Of a stretch of DNA of 45,634 nt, positions 39,447 through 45,634 are shown piece by piece. The stretch's first letter is position 1; every line of letters begins with the position of its first letter. Source of the DNA: SAR202 cluster bacterium Io17-Chloro-G2 (lineage in GTDB: Bacteria; Chloroflexota; Dehalococcoidia; Lucifugimonadales; UBA3495). Location of the stretch: NCBI GenBank assembly GCA_002816875.1, contig MUCP01000040.1, positions 1 through 45,634 of the forward strand. The letters are read 5' to 3'. The notes beneath the pieces were generated by a model, which searched no databases, had not been told where the DNA came from, and saw only the letters and a list, made by a program, of their open reading frames with translations. Position numbers and translations under genes: made by a program.

Positions 39447-41738
39447 TTAGTTGCTCCGGGGTCCGCCGCCTCCGCCCAAGAACCGGCGGTCAGGTCCGCC
39501 AGGCCTGCCTCCCGGACCACCGGGCCCCCCCGGCCCCCTAGAGCCGCCGGGTCTCGGTCCTCCAGGCCCTCCACGGCCGCCGGAGAAACCACCGGGCCTG
39601 CCGCCGCGGCCCCGGTCGGAGAACCCGGGGTTGGGGTTGGGGTTGGGCCGGGGTGCTCCGCCTCCGCCGTTATCGCCAAACAAGGCGCTTCGGGACAGAT
39701 TCAGCCGTCCTTGAGAATCGATCTCCTGGATCATCACCGTGATCTCCTGGCCAACCTCCACCCCGTCTTCCATATCACCCATGTCTTGGCTGCGGACCAG
39801 CCCCTCCCTGCCAGGCATCAGTTCTACGAACGCGCCGAAATTCACTACCTTGGAAATCTTGCCGGTGAAGATGTCTCCAACCTGTAGCTCCCTGGTGAGG
39901 CTGTCTACCTTGTTGCGCGCCTCCTCTAGCATGGCGGCGTCTATCCCGCCTATGGTCACCGACCCGTCGTCTTCAACGTTTATCGTAGTGCCCGTATCTT
40001 CGCTGATGCCACGGATGACCCTGCCTCCCGGTCCGATCAGGGCGCCGATCTTTCCAACAGCTATCTTCAGGCGGATCATCTTTGGCGCGTAGGGGCTCAT
40101 TTCCGTTCGGGGCTGGGAAATGACTTCGTCCATCTTGTCCATGATGTGAAGCCGGCCGACTCGCGCCTGCTCCAGGGCTTGTTTCAGGATATCCTCATCC
40201 AACCCCGTAAGCTTGATGTCCATCTGCAACGCGTTGATCCCGTTTCTGGTGCCCGCAACTTTGAAGTCCATGTCGCCCAGGAAGTCTTCCATGCCTTGGA
40301 TATCGCTGAGGATGGCGTACTGGCCGTCTTTGCCGGTGACCAAGCCCATGGCGATTCCCGATACGGGCTCGGAGATGGGCACGCCGGCGTCCAACAAGGC
40401 CAGCGTGCTGCCGCAAACGCTGCCCATGGAGGTGCTGCCGTTGGAGCTGACGACCTCGGACACAATGCGGATGGCGTATGGGAATTCTTCCTCCGAGGGC
40501 AGAGACGGCATGATGGCCCGTTCGGCCAGAGCGCCGTGGCCGATCTCACGGCGGCCCGGAGAGCCGACCCGCCTTGCCTCGCCGGTGGAGAAAGACGGGA
40601 AGTTGTAGTGGTGCATGAACCGTTTTGTCCCATCTGGACCCACGGTGTCCAAGGTCTGTTTCATGGCCATGGAAGCCACGGTCACTATGGAAAGCACCTG
40701 GGTCTGTCCCCGGGTGAACAAGCCGGAACCATGGGTGCGGGGCAGTAGACCCGCCTCGCAGGTGATGGGCCTAATCTCCGTTGTGCCACGCCCGTCTGGG
40801 CGAATCCCCTGGTTCAAGATCCGGTCGCGCACCACTTCTTTCAGTGCGCCGTTGAATGCCGCCGAAACCTTGTCCTTGGAATGATCCTCGGCCAGCTTCT
40901 CGATGGCTTCATCTTCCAATCGCCTTTCGGCGTTGTCTCTAGCTTCTTTATCCAGGTTGCCTTCCAGCATGGAAGTCAGCCCGTCGCCCATCAGGGACAT
41001 GACCTTGGATTGAAGCGTTTCCGCCTCGGATTTGTCCACGGTGAATTCGACCTTGGGCTTGCCCACCTGGCGAACCAGGTCGTCTATCATGCTGATGCAG
41101 ACTAGATTGGCTTCGTGGGCCCGGCGGATGCCCTCCAAGACCACCTCTTCGGAGACCTCGTTGGAGCCGGCTTCCACCATCATGATGGCGTCCCTGTTGC
41201 TGGCTACCATCATGTCCATTTGGCCATCGGTAACCTCCTGGTAGGTGGGATAGACTATATACTCCCCGTCCTTGTATACCAGGTGGCAGGCGCCGATGGG
41301 CCCCGCAAAGGGGATCTGAGACATGGACAGGGCAGCCGAAGCACCGATCATGCCCAGGACCCCGGGGGAATGCTCCGGGTCTGCCGACAAGACGGTCAAT
41401 GTGATCTGAATGTCGTTGTACAGACCCTTGGGGAACAAGGGGCGAATCGACCGGTCGGTCAGGCGTGCGTTAAGTATGCCTTCCTGGCCGGGACGTCCTT
41501 CCCGGCGGAAGAAACTGCCGGGGATCTTGCCGGCTGCGTAGAGCCTCTCTTCGTAGTCCACCGTCAGGGGCAGAAAGTCCATGTCGTCGAACCTGGGCTT
41601 TTCCGACATGACGGCGGTAGCCAAGACGATGGTTTCACCGTATCGAACGGTGACCGACCCGTGGGCCAGTCCGGCAAGCTTGCCGGTCTCGATAATTAGT
41701 TGCTCGCTGCCCAGCGAGCGTTCAATAGTAGTGGGCAT
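39447..41738 (-). CDS. pnp: Polyribonucleotide nucleotidyltransferase (PNPase) with Gly/Pro/Arg-rich tail
   Basis: A 763-residue 3'-5' phosphorolytic exoribonuclease of the RNA degradosome. It contains two RNase PH-like domains (about 5-145 and 310-550), separated by a helical domain. The phosphate/RNA residues F-S-T-G-E-A-R-R and R-R-E-I-G-H-G-A-L are seen, as is the metal-binding [15 protein letters not shown]. Then come KH ([16 protein letters not shown]) and S1 (V-G-D-I-F-T-G-K-I) domains. The last 75 residues are low-complexity G-G-P/R-G-G sequence, absent from most PNPases. The start has no strong ribosome site, and a hairpin lies between it and rpsO. This may reflect the autoregulated rpsO-pnp arrangement known from other bacteria. 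Confidence 0.96.
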   Translation of the reverse strand: MPTTIERSLGSEQLIIETGKLAGLAHGSVTVRYGETIVLATAVMSEKPRFDDMDFLPLTVDYEERLYAAGKIPGSFFRREGRPGQEGILNARLTDRSIRPLFPKGLYNDIQITLTVLSADPEHSPGVLGMIGASAALSMSQIPFAGPIGACHLVYKDGEYIVYPTYQEVTDGQMDMMVASNRDAIMMVEAGSNEVSEEVVLEGIRRAHEANLVCISMIDDLVRQVGKPKVEFTVDKSEAETLQSKVMSLMGDGLTSMLEGNLDKEARDNAERRLEDEAIEKLAEDHSKDKVSAAFNGALKEVVRDRILNQGIRPDGRGTTEIRPITCEAGLLPRTHGSGLFTRGQTQVLSIVTVASMAMKQTLDTVGPDGTKRFMHHYNFPSFSTGEARRVGSPGRREIGHGALAERAIMPSLPSEEEFPYAIRIVSEVVSSNGSTSMGSVCGSTLALLDAGVPISEPVSGIAMGLVTGKDGQYAILSDIQGMEDFLGDMDFKVAGTRNGINALQMDIKLTGLDEDILKQALEQARVGRLHIMDKMDEVISQPRTEMSPYAPKMIRLKIAVGKIGALIGPGGRVIRGISEDTGTTINVEDDGSVTIGGIDAAMLEEARNKVDSLTRELQVGDIFTGKISKVVNFGAFVELMPGREGLVRSQDMGDMEDGVEVGQEITVMIQEIDSQGRLNLSRSALFGDNGGGGAPRPNPNPNPGFSDRGRGGRPGGFSGGRGGPGGPRPGGSRGPGGPGGPGGRPGGPDRRFLGGGGGPRSN

Positions 41739-41789
41739 AGCGATACTTAAAGTACCTCGTAAGTAGGATTGCAGTGGAGGTTAGAAATG

Positions 41790-41816
41790 AAACAACACGC
41801 CTGAGGCGTGTTGTTT
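41790..41816 (-). terminator. rpsO-pnp intergenic hairpin (attenuator or processing site)
   Basis: Twelve perfect pairs (aaacaacacgcc with ggcgtgttgttt) around a three-base loop lie 11 bases after the rpsO stop. No thymine run follows on the minus strand, so read-through into pnp is likely. In E. coli the equivalent hairpin is cut by RNase III in PNPase autoregulation. Confidence 0.6.
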
Positions 41817-41827
41817 GCGAAAGGGGC

Positions 41828-42094
41828 TTAGCGCCGAAGCCCTAACCGGGCGATGAGTGACTGGTACCGGTCCACGTCTTCATTGGTGAGGTATTTCAGG
41901 AGTCTCCGCCGTTTGGAAACCATATTGATCAGGCCGCGGCGCGAGTGTACGTCCTTTTTGTGGACGCGTAGGTGGTCGGTAAGCTGCCTGATTCTCTCGG
42001 TGAGGATGGCTACCTGTAGGTCTGCGGAGCCCGTGTCCTTGGCGTTGAGGCGGTATTCGCTGGTGATTCGGTCCCTGGTTTCCACGTCTATCAT
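41828..42094 (-). CDS. rpsO: 30S ribosomal protein S15
   Basis: An 88-residue S15, the primary binder of the central domain of 16S rRNA. The family pattern is complete: [44 protein letters not shown] and K-R-R-R-L-L-K-Y-L. The length is exactly standard. It has its own promoter (perfect -10) and is followed by a hairpin and then pnp, the widely conserved rpsO-pnp order. Confidence 0.98.
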   Translation of the reverse strand: MIDVETRDRITSEYRLNAKDTGSADLQVAILTERIRQLTDHLRVHKKDVHSRRGLINMVSKRRRLLKYLTNEDVDRYQSLIARLGLRR

Positions 42095-42144
42095 TGGTGG
42101 TTTTAAGCCTTCTCTATCTCTGTCCTCTCACTAACATCCCGAAG

Positions 42145-42174
42145 ATTATAGCATACGGGTTTTGGCCGGAGCAA
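42145..42174 (-). promoter_or_regulatory. Predicted sigma-70 promoter of rpsO-pnp
   Basis: On the minus strand, -35 ttgctc (42169-42174), an 18-base spacer and a perfect -10 tataat (42145-42150) with an extended tgc just upstream. The expected start of transcription near 42138 leaves a leader of about 44 bases. Confidence 0.65.
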
Positions 42175-42192
42175 CGGAGCCTTATTCATAAT

Positions 42193-42552
42193 TTAGGCAA
42201 GAAGGGTCGACTGGCTGCGAGGTTCGAAATCTAATGCAACGCAGGGTTCATGGCCGACAACCCAGGCATCATGACCTGGACCAACTTCAAAGAAATCTCC
42301 AGGGCCGACCTCTACCTCATTACCGTTGGCTGTACGAACCATCATTTTGCCTGACTGCACCCATCCAATATGCCTTGCTGATTCTTTCCCGGTTTGTGGA
42401 CCTGAATGGACCGACCAACGCCATCCGGGGTTGTAAACTCCTCGTCCTATCGTTACGGAGACGAGATTTGTAACACATCGTTTACTACCATCAATAAATA
42501 TGTGGCAGTCAGAACCAATTTGATCAGCATTTATGGATACGATATCGTTCAT
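42193..42552 (-). CDS. Cupin-domain protein
   Basis: A 119-residue single cupin. The two cupin motifs are G-W-R-W-S-V-H-S-G-P (with S-A-R-H-I-G-W-V-Q-S-G-K-M) and G-P-G-D-F-F-E-V-G-P-G-H-D-A-W-V-V. The latter resembles the second cupin motif with its metal-type histidine. Such small cupins may be metal-dependent enzymes or sugar-binding sensors; the function here is unknown. The coding sequence is A+T-richer than its neighbours. It lies upstream of rpsO and runs in the same direction, but the rpsO promoter separates them. A gagag site is about eight bases before the ATG. Confidence 0.75.
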   Translation of the reverse strand: MNDIVSINADQIGSDCHIFIDGSKRCVTNLVSVTIGRGVYNPGWRWSVHSGPQTGKESARHIGWVQSGKMMVRTANGNEVEVGPGDFFEVGPGHDAWVVGHEPCVALDFEPRSQSTLLA

Positions 42553-42861
42553 GGGGTATTCTCTCGTCTTAATTATCTACTAGGCTCAAACCTAACAATT
42601 GCCTCAATTGCGCCATTAGGTGTGGGCTTTAGTAAGCCGCTGCCAACAGCCTCCATCCCGTTCGCCCTGAGCTTGTCGAAGGGTCCGCGACCTACGAAAG
42701 TCGTAGGTCGCCGGGGAGAACATAAAGCCTTTGATTTTCGCAAACGGACGCCCCGCCCCAGATGTTTCGCCGCGATTGAAATCTGGGCTGGCTCAACATG
42801 ACAGGGCGGGAGCGGGCTTTTCGCTGTGCTATTATCCCATTTACAGCCGGGAGGCAGGAAC
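42553..42861. repeat. Intergenic region with family A copy 5 (42657-42711) and family B copy 2 (42756-42803)
   Basis: In this 309-base divergent gap, ccgttcgccctgagcttgtc with gaagggtcc is followed by the small palindrome gacctac-gaaa-gtcgtaggtc. A reversed family B element (cccagatgtttcgccgcgat...ggctggctcaacatgacag) comes next. The cupin and folate genes diverge here. I see no convincing promoter in it. Confidence 0.65.
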
Positions 42862-43590
42862 ATGCGGGACAAACAAGCTATTCGAGAAGCGGTCTGGACG
42901 GCGCTGGAGCAGGCGGCGGTGGTCCGGGGCCGCAGCGTCCACGACAAGATACCGGCGTTCCACGGCGCAGACGAAGCCGCCCAACGGGTGTTCGGCTTGG
43001 ACATCTGGCAGGCCGCTCGAGTCATCAAGAGCAACCCAGACCAGCCCCAACGGCCCTTGCGCCAGCGGGCCTTGGAAAAGGGCAAGACGGTCTACATGGC
43101 GGTGCCCCGGTTGCGCCAGGAGCAGTGCTTCGTGGAGTTGGACCCTTCGGTCATCGATCTGCCGCCGGCCAAGGCGGCGACCATTTCAGGGGCATTTCGC
43201 TGCGGGAAGCTGGTCACCGTTGAAGAGATGCGGTCCGTAGACCTGGTCGTGTCCGGGTCGGTGGCAGTCAACCGGTCGGGCGTCCGGGTGGGCAAAGGCG
43301 GCGGTTACGCCGACCTCGAATACGGCTTGGCAGTGGCGGCGGGAATCGTCAAGCCCGGCACGCCGGTGATCACCACGGTCCATGACATGCAATTGCTGGA
43401 AGAAGACCTGCCCAGCACCCAGCACGACGTTCCAATAGACTACGTGGCCACTCCTGGCGAATTGATCCGCTGCTCGGGAGAGATGCCCCGTCCCACGGGT
43501 ATTTATTGGGATGACCTGGGCGAAACCAAGATCGCCCAAATACCGGTTTTGCAGAAGATGCGGATGGTTCAAGGCATGACCAGCGCTTAA
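42862..43590 (+). CDS. 5-formyltetrahydrofolate cyclo-ligase-like (MTHFS-domain) protein
   Basis: A 242-residue protein of the MTHFS family, which converts 5-formyl-THF to 5,10-methenyl-THF with ATP. The ATP/phosphate loop appears as V-G-K-G-G-G-Y-A-D-L-E-Y (about 147-158), compared with G-x-G-x-G-Y-Y-D in the enzyme. Upstream lie V-Y-M-A-V-P-R-L-R and D-L-V-V-S-G-S-V-A-V-N. The N-terminal half differs from bacterial FolC-type cyclo-ligases and is closer to the longer MTHFS-domain-containing proteins, so the exact reaction is uncertain. The ATG at 42862 with ggaggcagg upstream is chosen over an earlier in-frame start. Confidence 0.75.
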   Translation: MRDKQAIREAVWTALEQAAVVRGRSVHDKIPAFHGADEAAQRVFGLDIWQAARVIKSNPDQPQRPLRQRALEKGKTVYMAVPRLRQEQCFVELDPSVIDLPPAKAATISGAFRCGKLVTVEEMRSVDLVVSGSVAVNRSGVRVGKGGGYADLEYGLAVAAGIVKPGTPVITTVHDMQLLEEDLPSTQHDVPIDYVATPGELIRCSGEMPRPTGIYWDDLGETKIAQIPVLQKMRMVQGMTSA

Positions 43591-43644
43591 AAACGAACTG
43601 AAGGAAATGGGCTGGCGGCCTATCAAGAAGAGGACCCTCGGGTT

Positions 43645-44253
43645 CTACCCCACCAGCGAGAATCCGGCGGGAAGGGAGTGGCGTCCGGTGAGCGCCAGAG
43701 CTGCAGCGGGACCATGGCCTCGTAATAAAGCTAGGTCCGCCAGGATGTGCAGGGTCTGAGACATCGCCTGGACCGGCGGCTGAACTTTCAGGTTGCTGGC
43801 TTCAGCTAGGTCCAAGGTATGGACTGTGAGCTCGAAAGTCCGGGTGGGCAGATAGTCGGCCAATCTGATTCCACCCAAAGGCAATCCCAGCACGGCTTCA
43901 TCCTCCATGCCCTCCAACAACGCCAGGACACCATCCGCCGCGTCCCGCACCCAGCCAACGGGGTCGTCACCCAATGCAAGGCCGGCCTCCTTGCCCCGTT
44001 GGGCGATGCTGTCGTGAACCGGCGGCCCATCAAGAGCATTTTTGAAATATTCAGCCGGGCTGTGGATGTCGGCCTGAGACGCCGGGTGGGCTGCGTATTC
44101 CCCTATGAGGGTCAGAGACCGGCAGGCATGGCCAGCCAAGTCCCGAACCGTCCAAACCCCCAAAGCCGGGCAATCCCAACCGCCGTCCGGGGTCTGCTGC
44201 ACGGTGTTGACGAAGAAATCGACGGCGTCCGCGTAGGCCCGGCGAATGGTCAC
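43645..44253 (-). CDS. Maleylpyruvate-isomerase N-terminal (DinB-like) domain protein
   Basis: A 202-residue protein with the fold of mycothiol-dependent maleylpyruvate isomerase N-terminal domains. The opening W-D-C-P-A-L-G-V-W-T-V-R-D-L-A-G-H, with the histidine a likely metal ligand, is diagnostic. Y-L-P-T-R-T-F-E-L-T-V-H-T-L-D-L-A further on carries the second histidine site. It is a metal-binding, thiol-transferase-like protein of unknown substrate. It starts at GTG (44251-44253), which overlaps the upstream gene's stop by four bases (gtga). The translation of the two genes is therefore coupled. Much of the longer open frame upstream is a shadow of the Ldh gene. Confidence 0.78.
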   Translation of the reverse strand: MTIRRAYADAVDFFVNTVQQTPDGGWDCPALGVWTVRDLAGHACRSLTLIGEYAAHPASQADIHSPAEYFKNALDGPPVHDSIAQRGKEAGLALGDDPVGWVRDAADGVLALLEGMEDEAVLGLPLGGIRLADYLPTRTFELTVHTLDLAEASNLKVQPPVQAMSQTLHILADLALLRGHGPAAALALTGRHSLPAGFSLVG

Positions 44254-45302
44254 GGGCTGCCCACCTTGTCCTCCACCTTCAGTTCCTGCATGATCGACGT
44301 TATCTGATGCCAAGTCGCGTCTTCGATGGGGATGCCATCGCGCCGGCGGGTAATCTCGGTGCGGTGCTCGATCTCGCCGGGGTAAAGAACTTCGTTGAAT
44401 CCGGCGGCGGGAGGGGACGATTTGACGAATTCGGCGAACTCTTTGACTTCCCGCTTGAACTGGTCCAAAGGCCGGAAATGCTCCACGTTGTAAACGCTGA
44501 TGAACACTCCGTCGTTGTGTTTTGCCTGAGGGTCCAGGCCGAACCCCAATCCTGTGAGCAACCCGGAGAACACCTCCACCATGAAGGACATGGCGTAGCC
44601 CTTGTGGCCCTGATCCGCGCCTACGGGAAGGATCGCTCCCCCAGCGGGATAGTCCTCGGGGTCGGTGGTGGGATTGCCGTCCTTGTCGATGATCCAGCCC
44701 GGCGGCACCTGCTCCTTGCGGTTGCGGGCCAGGCCGATCTTTCCCGCCGCCACCGCGCTGGTGGCCATATCCATCAAAACCGGGCCTTCCAGGTCGCTGG
44801 GCATGCCGATGCAGATCGGGTTCGTCCCCAACCGTCTCGCCTTCCCGCCGAAGGGGACCACCGCCTTGGGGCCGGCCCCCGAGTCGGCGGTGACCAACGC
44901 GATCATTCCCTCTTCCAGCGCCATGGTTGGGTAATCCCCCAGCCGGCCGATATGGCTCTGATAGTGGATGGTGATGGCCGCCACGCCGTTGGTCTTGGCC
45001 TTCTCGATGGCCATCTTCATGGCCCGTTCGGTGACCACGAACCCAAAGCCCCAGTTGCCGTTGATCACGGCGGTACACGGAGCTTCTTTTTCCACCACGA
45101 AGGGCGCACCGGGCACGATGTGGCCCCGGTCGATGCGGCCCACGTAATCGGTGATGTGGATGACGCCGTGGGAGTCGTGGCCCACCAGATTGGCCTTGAC
45201 CTGGTGCTTTGCGACGATCTCCGCTTCCTCCGCGGAGACCCCTTTGGCCCGGTATATTTCGTAGGTGACCTTGTGCAGATATTCGGGCGTGAAAACAGGC
45301 AT
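44250..45302 (-). CDS. Ldh-family (malate/L-lactate/ureidoglycolate dehydrogenase type) oxidoreductase
   Basis: About 350 residues of the NAD(P)-dependent Ldh_2/malate dehydrogenase family, unrelated to classical LDH. Marks are N-L-V-G-H-D-S-H-G-V (His near residue 45), N-G-N-W-G-F-G-F-V-V, T-I-H-Y-Q-S-H-I-G-R-L-G-D-Y, F-G-G-K-A-R-R-L-G-T-N-P-I and D-Q-G-H-K-G-Y-A-M. An in-frame TTG two codons upstream exists, but the ggggga site is only two bases away from it. The ATG at 45300-45302 with an eight-base spacer is preferred. Family members oxidise 2-hydroxy acids such as malate, lactate, ureidoglycolate or delta-piperideine carboxylate; this one cannot be assigned. Confidence 0.88.
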   Translation of the reverse strand: MPVFTPEYLHKVTYEIYRAKGVSAEEAEIVAKHQVKANLVGHDSHGVIHITDYVGRIDRGHIVPGAPFVVEKEAPCTAVINGNWGFGFVVTERAMKMAIEKAKTNGVAAITIHYQSHIGRLGDYPTMALEEGMIALVTADSGAGPKAVVPFGGKARRLGTNPICIGMPSDLEGPVLMDMATSAVAAGKIGLARNRKEQVPPGWIIDKDGNPTTDPEDYPAGGAILPVGADQGHKGYAMSFMVEVFSGLLTGLGFGLDPQAKHNDGVFISVYNVEHFRPLDQFKREVKEFAEFVKSSPPAAGFNEVLYPGEIEHRTEITRRRDGIPIEDATWHQITSIMQELKVEDKVGSP

Positions 45303-45420
45303 TTTCAAGTCCCCCTGAGACAGATGGCCCTAGTCTATTCCCGGCCCCCGATGTTGTCCACCAAACGCGTTGTTGGCCCCCAGGGAAATGTACTGGCGAA
45401 GCCAGGTAATCCACGCCCCA

Positions 45421-45466
45421 ATGTCATTCAATGCCAGCGCCGATCACGATCGGGGTGAAGCTCTGG
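45421..45466. repeat. Intergenic repeat, family B copy 3
   Basis: atgtcattcaatgccagcgc followed by ccgatcacgatcggggtgaa and gctctggg. It shares the ccgatc/gatcgggg core and the flanks with the copies at 13110 and 42756, in the same orientation as the former. It lies upstream of the Ldh gene. Confidence 0.6.
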
Positions 45467-45517
45467 GTTCGTCGCGAGTCCTCGACAGAGTCGGGAAATC
45501 TTTAGCGGCGGGTCGTC

Positions 45518-45547
45518 TTGTTGCCCCCAGTCATAAAGTGTTATTCT
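45518..45547 (+). promoter_or_regulatory. Possible promoter of tRNA-Arg
   Basis: ttgttg (45518-45523), an 18-base spacer and tattct (45542-45547, four of six consensus bases) lie just before the tRNA, placing the start of transcription within about ten bases of its 5' end. Confidence 0.35.
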
Positions 45548-45561
45548 TGAGTCTGGTACGT

Positions 45562-45634
45562 GCCCCTGTAGCTCAGTGGATAGAGTGCTGGCCTCCGGAG
45601 CCAGAGACGAGAGTTCGACCCTCTCCGGGGGTAC
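45562..45634 (+). tRNA. tRNA-Arg (CCG anticodon), 3' end at the window edge
   Basis: All four arms are visible. The acceptor gcccctg pairs with cgggggt (45626-45632, with G-T pairs at the first and sixth positions). The D-arm is gctc-agtggata-gagt. The anticodon stem ctggc/gccag (45588-45592, 45600-45604) encloses loop ctccgga with anticodon ccg at 45595-45597. The T-arm gagag-ttcgacc-ctctc is perfect. The discriminator a (45633) and one c precede the window edge, so a following CCA cannot be checked. Confidence 0.95.

Noticed and set aside
39447..39680. Repeat-like Gly/Pro-coding DNA considered as tandem repeat or CRISPR-like array
   Set aside because: The reading frame continues from PNPase without interruption, and units are irregular, so it is a low-complexity protein tail.
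44254..45414. Upstream extension of the maleylpyruvate-isomerase-N frame
   Set aside because: It is entirely out of frame with the true Ldh gene and is Arg/Gly/His/Gln-rich shadow sequence; the gtga overlap gives a natural start.
44307..45458. A 383-codon plus-strand frame opposite the Ldh-family gene
   Set aside because: Antisense to a gene with clear family motifs, and the predicted protein lacks recognisable structure; high GC leaves long antisense frames open.
1..45634. Mobile elements, prophage, CRISPR or defence islands
   Set aside because: No transposase, integrase, phage structural gene, regular spaced repeats or cas gene was found; the dispersed palindromes are non-coding.

Overview
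The window is a GC-rich bacterial chromosome segment with 43 protein-coding genes that I can support (one cut by the left edge) and one tRNA gene cut at its 3' end by the right edge. I see no phage, insertion sequence, CRISPR array, rRNA or replication origin. Gene content points to an uncultured Chloroflexota, most likely a Dehalococcoidia/SAR202-like lineage. It combines many single-copy catabolic genes (luciferase-like flavin enzyme, CoxL-type molybdenum hydroxylase, Ldh-family oxidoreductase, cupins, VOC proteins, amidohydrolases) with a compact set of biosynthetic genes. The taxonomy is inference from content, not from a marker-gene comparison.

Region 1 (1-20 kb) is catabolic and accessory. 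It holds an amidohydrolase fragment, an alpha/beta hydrolase, a luciferase-like oxidoreductase, an AraC regulator divergent from an isochorismatase-type cysteine hydrolase, and a large Abhydrolase_10-type protein. Next come a HEPN-like/zinc-ribbon protein of unknown role and an orphan molybdenum hydroxylase large subunit. A plus-strand run follows: BNR-repeat protein, divergent asparaginase-fold enzyme, hydantoinase/dihydropyrimidinase-like enzyme, 3-methyladenine glycosylase I, and a SelA/DgaE-like PLP enzyme. The region closes with a PaiB-like flavin protein, a Rieske ferredoxin, an SMP-30 protein, a small monooxygenase-like protein and NhaA. Several of these could act in sequence on N-containing ring compounds or amides.

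Region 2 (21-32 kb) is mostly metabolic. A promoter precedes a compact thrC - NIL-domain - MoaD/ThiS operon that looks like a sulfur-carrier module. Then come tgt with a tRNA-like leader, a small membrane protein coupled to a TauE/SafE transporter, a shikimate kinase/3-dehydroquinate synthase fusion, two VOC proteins, an EamA transporter, purQ, a YqeY-like protein, and purA with a clear promoter and terminator.

Region 3 (32.9-42.1 kb) is core. It has a minus-strand lysine/threonine set dapB-asd-ALDH-dapA, then a small membrane protein and a MinD/ParA-like ATPase with predicted C-terminal membrane segments. The rpsO-pnp pair follows, with a strong promoter, an intergenic hairpin and an unusual Gly/Pro/Arg-rich PNPase tail.

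Region 4 (42.2-45.6 kb) has a cupin, a 5-formyl-THF cyclo-ligase-like protein, a translationally coupled Ldh-family oxidoreductase and maleylpyruvate-isomerase-N protein, and tRNA-Arg(CCG).

Between genes there are at least four families of short palindromic repeats, with more than ten copies in 45 kb. They sit mostly at gene ends and are a conspicuous trait of this genome.
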